Shown here: positions 61,090 through 64,000 of the stretch, piece after piece
Layout of the letters: the number at the start of each line of letters is the position of its first letter
Position numbering within the stretch: position 1 is the first letter of the stretch
Assembly (NCBI GenBank): GCA_907164885.2
Contig: OU015496.1
Coordinates: 107,412,322 to 107,476,321 of the forward strand
Direction: 5' to 3'
From: Dolomedes plantarius
Lineage: Eukaryota > Arthropoda > Arachnida > Araneae > Dolomedidae
Length of the DNA stretch: 64,000 nt
Notes under the pieces: generated by a model
What the model was told of the DNA's origin: nothing
What the model saw: the letters and a program-made list of their open reading frames with translations, nothing else
The model's database searches: none
Translations under genes and position numbers: made by a program

Positions 61090-62155
61090 CTATCGCCCAA
61101 CTTTCCTTAACCCATAGTTAGTCTTCGCAATAATCCGATCGACTTGATCTTTAAGTCGCGGGCAATTCGGATCGGTGGGAAGATGCATGTTGGTATCTCC
61201 ACTCTACACATGCTGGTATATCCACCTCCTTGTCCATCTTCAAGCAGAAGTTGACGCAATTGGCACACCTGAGTGGCCCTGCGCAGTCCCCTTCATGCAC
61301 CCTCTTGTTACATCTTTTACACATTTTTTCGTAATCAAAGTGTCTTGCAACATGTCCATAACACCAACATTTATAGCATATTAATGGCCTCAAGTACTCC
61401 TTGAAGCCGTAACCTTCCTATTCTATCTTAAGTCTTTTCAGTCACTCTAAATGTTTGAATGTGGATCCCTTCATACTGACAATCCAGTTTCTGCCATATT
61501 TAGCTGTATAGCTTGTTATCACATTTATATCTTCACCTGTGAGTTCATCGTTTTGGTCCGCTAACTTCTTTCTTTTCTCTTCTTTTTCCCATCTTTCATC
61601 AACTCCAAAAATGATAATATGTGGATCTCGCTGTTTTACTTTTTTTATTTCATATCTTTCATTTAGTTCGTCCACCTTCCTAAATTCATCAATAAGTTTA
61701 TCGATGTCCTCCTCCTTGCTGGTTCCTATTAGTAAACCATGATTAGCAATCTTTTCCCACAAGCAACAATTCCCACTTTCAATTTATCTGGCTGTATATG
61801 CTCTTGTACATCTCTTTTCGCGTCACTATGGAAGCGAAAGGAGATGCTTCAGAAAAATTGTCGCGACATGTGTCCCTTGCCCTTTAATTACTGCTTTCTT
61901 CTTATTAGGTTTAGACGCAGCTTCCGCATATGTTTTCTTAGTTGGTTGTTCCTTTAATACTTTTATTTGTCCCAATAGGTAAGTGATCAGCAAATGTTGG
62001 TCCTTGGTTGCCCTCAAGATATCTGTTAGATCTTCGTAAAGATTCTTTTTCACCTCGGCAGTCCACCTTGCTGCCCCAATAGTTTCATTTAAATTTCTAT
62101 ATCTAGCATCTACTATTTCCTTGAGCTCTGCCCAAGTTTCCAAAAGATTTTCCAT
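61090..62155 (-). pseudogene. LINE ORF1 (gag-like) protein, frameshifted
   Basis: Nucleic-acid-binding protein of a Jockey-type non-LTR retrotransposon. From the likely start MENLLETWAELKEIVDARYR it runs through a helical, lysine-rich part and KKTYAEAASKPNKKK. After a frameshift come DVQEHIQPDKLKVGI, NHGLLIGTSKEEDIDKLI and IIIFGVDERW. Then CCHC-type knuckles: CYKCWCYGHVARHF, CKRCNKRVHEGDC, CANC. The end NCPRLKDQVDRIIAKTNYG, in another frame, is the usual ORF1 close. No reverse transcriptase follows. Stops at 61826-61828 and elsewhere; not functional. Confidence 0.85.
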
Positions 62156-62234
62156 AACAGTAAGTCTCCTTTTTGGCGACTCCAGGACTCTTGGTGTAAA
62201 TATAAACAAGCACTAGCAAAGGGTGCTGTTCACT

Positions 62235-62660
62235 AGTGATTTCCAGTTTCCTTGAAGTGCTTGAATAAGTTGTTTTTGTTTGAGGCACCATCATATTTAG
62301 CTTTTTGCTATCGAAGAGAACATTCCATGCATCTACGGGAGAAGCGACATCTTTTGAATAATGTGTATCACCTGGAAGCTTGCTAATTACGTTCCTTGAA
62401 GGCTTCCTTACATTTTGCCGGTATTTTTCCTTCAGCCATTTTGTAATTTTATCTTTACGAATATAAAAATCGGCTGTTGACAGTGAACTTTTATCTGCGG
62501 TTTCTGTCTCGATTTCAGTAGAGGAATCGTGATTGCTACAGTATTCTCCATCCTCAGAGACATCATTATCTTCGGATAAAGGTTCATCATCTCTAGAAGC
62601 AGTCTCTAAAAGGTGTCGTCATTGTTTCATTTCCTCGTCGTAATTCAAAAAGCGCGCCAT
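62235..62660 (-). pseudogene. piggyBac transposase, N-terminal part
   Basis: Starts MARFLNYDEEM at the ATG 62658-62660. One in-frame TGA lies near 62620, then an acidic stretch (DDEPLSEDNDVSEDGEYC), then the hallmark KPSRNVISKLPG, DVASPVDAWNVLFDSKKLNM and MVPQTKTTYSS. That matches the entry region of the DDE_Tnp_1_7 domain. The reading breaks off at KLEITS where the LINE begins (about 62215). The three catalytic Asp residues lie in the lost middle. Not functional. Confidence 0.88.
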
Positions 62661-63043
62661 GATGCACTAAACTGACAGAAAAAAGGAAAGATCTGACTGA
62701 CGCGAGGACTCGCACGGGTATGACATACCCCCCCCCCCCTCTGAAAATTTTTCTCAAAACCTATTTTTACAGCAGAACTAGTTTTTACCCCGCTGAAAGA
62801 ATGTGATATTGCGTACAGCTACACGAATTTTCGGCCTAATCCGATAAGAAGATAACAAAAACATTCAATGAAAATGGATTGGGCATACCATACACAGTGC
62901 CTGTTCTCGCGGGTTAAAGAAGTAAAAAACATTTTGCAACCTTTAATTGGACATTTTTTTTAAGATTCTTTAGGTTAAAAAAAATCGGGAAAAAAATCTT
63001 CACCGGGCAAACGGTGGAGGTTCTTGTCCCTGAAAGGGTTTAA

Positions 63044-63889
63044 CGGTTACTGCTTCAACGGTAGATAATCGTATTTTGAAAACGTAGATCCTTACCGTAA
63101 GAATTTACTCTAAATGACACCGAAAAATTGACGGGTTTTTCACATTAAAGAAACATTTAAAATTTTAAACCTAATGCATTGCTCTAAAAAAAATGTCTAA
63201 TTTTATGCATTCTGAGGCTACATGCGGTAAGAAATTATTAAAATTTTCATAAATGGCTTATTCTAAACAGATAGGGATGATTCTACTAATTTTATAGGAT
63301 TTAATAGAGAAATTTCAGAAGGGTTCCTTAAAGTAACATATTGCATATATCTCTAACGAAAAATGTCGTATACATCCTTTATTTTTTTCTGTGATACAAA
63401 GTGGTATGACAGGCAAAGAATAAAACAAAGTGGTCGAAGGAGTGTTGTATACACCTCTCTTTTTTTCGGAAAATAACTGCGGTCGTCCCTCTTCTTTATC
63501 TGACCTCATTTCCAGTTTGTCGGTTCCGTTTACACCTCATCATTATTTTCGCAAGAATGAACCAAGGTGTGAATGATTGTTTCAGATTCCATCTATCTTG
63601 GGTCGGAGAGTGAAATGACGGGGTGCGTCGCCTTGGCTAAAATAGATGCGTTTTGTGTTTCAGAATCTTCTCCGAAACCGAATTTTGTGTTTTATATTGT
63701 TTCATATATCATTTCATCCTATTAGATGGTTTTAATTATTTTTCTTTAAGAGTATTGCGTATTCTTGCTTAATTATTAATGGTCGTTTGTTAAAATAGGA
63801 AATTTGTAGTTTCTGATCGGTAGCTTTCGATTTCTGTCCCAAATTAAATAGTACCAAATATTCCAAAAAATTGCTTTGAATTTTTTTAA
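63044..63889. other. Non-coding stretch
   Basis: No gene recognised. Two similar T-rich phrases (TGTCGTATACATCCTTTATT and TGTTGTATACACCTCTCTTT) lie about 80 bp apart. Confidence 0.5.
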
Positions 63890-64000
63890 GGCTGCTGTGT
63901 ACTAACCTTATTGGATTCGCTCACCTCAATGTTAACTTAAGGGGAATTTTGTCTACTATTTACAGCTATATCAATGCTTATAATCCAATAAAATGGTATT
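63890..64000. mobile_element. Second copy of the 10324 MITE, cut by the window end
   Basis: GGCTGCTGTGTACTAACCTT follows TTTAA (63885-63889). The match to 10324-10430 continues to the window edge. Confidence 0.85.

Larger units (their letters stand above)
60105..62913 (-). mobile_element. piggyBac element, 2.8 kb, with nested insertions
   Basis: Ends CCCGCGAG on both sides, flanked by TTAA (60101-60104 and 62914-62917). MITE copy 1 gives the empty site ATCACTTTAAAGAAG. Both ends of a piggyBac transposase are present on the minus strand; the middle is displaced by a LINE fragment and another TTAA-type element. Confidence 0.92.
59979..63039. mobile_element. MITE (CCCTTTCAGGGGC family, copy 2) hosting a piggyBac
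   Basis: Ends CTCTTTGAGGGGCGCCGTTT and, from the right, ACCCTTTCAGGGACAAGAAC. Flanked by TTAA (59975-59978 and 63040-63043) where copy 1 has CTAG. The two halves are split at TTAA by the element at 60105-62913. Confidence 0.9.

Overview
The window looks like eukaryotic, gene-poor, AT-rich nuclear DNA from an arthropod. The reasons are the dense mariner/Tc1/Tc3, piggyBac, hAT, pogo/Tigger, Helitron, LINE and tRNA-derived SINE content, the long (TA)n tracts, the intron-like non-coding stretches, one 100-N assembly gap and the lack of any operon-like coding. I lean to an arachnid (spider) because of the mix of element families, but the sequence alone does not prove it. No prokaryotic feature, CRISPR array or rRNA was seen.

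Layout. 0-1.3 kb: the likely last coding exon of a host gene on the minus strand, with a poly(A) signal, ending at a scaffold gap. 3.1-3.9 kb: a deleted Tc3-like element and a SINE. 4.1-18.9 kb: a segment of about 6 kb present twice in collinear order (unit A 4085-10020, unit B 10213-18890). Each copy has since gained its own insertions: a TTAA MITE, a Tigger-like element, Helitrons and SINEs. Each unit carries a 23-codon frame coding a signal-peptide-like sequence; in unit A it lies behind a TATA box. 21.1-24 kb: a near full-length mariner pseudogene, a Tc1 pseudogene and a SINE. 24-33 kb: AT-rich DNA with a TTAA MITE, a Tigger/pogo fragment joined to a 68-bp minisatellite, a 370-bp TA tract and two Helitrons. 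33-40.3 kb: a mariner split by a TTAA MITE, and a piggyBac inside another MITE. 40-46 kb: an inverted-repeat element, two head-to-tail Helitrons, an internally deleted mariner, and a Tc3-like element carrying both a CTAG-flanked MITE and a hAT MITE. 46-55 kb: SINE, MITEs and a minisatellite-bearing foldback element. 55.4-59.1 kb: an unusual element with inverted repeats of about 700 bp around a decayed gene resembling a FEN1/PIN-type nuclease. 59.6-63 kb: a SINE, then a MITE containing a piggyBac that itself contains a LINE ORF1 fragment and a second TTAA-type element.

No complete, intact transposase was found, so most elements are relics or non-autonomous. The most useful internal evidence is comparison of paralogous filled and empty sites within the window, which fixes several insertion boundaries to the base. 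The best candidate for something undescribed is the long-inverted-repeat, nuclease-like element at 55.4-59.1 kb. Next is the duplicated 6-kb unit with its conserved short secretory frame.
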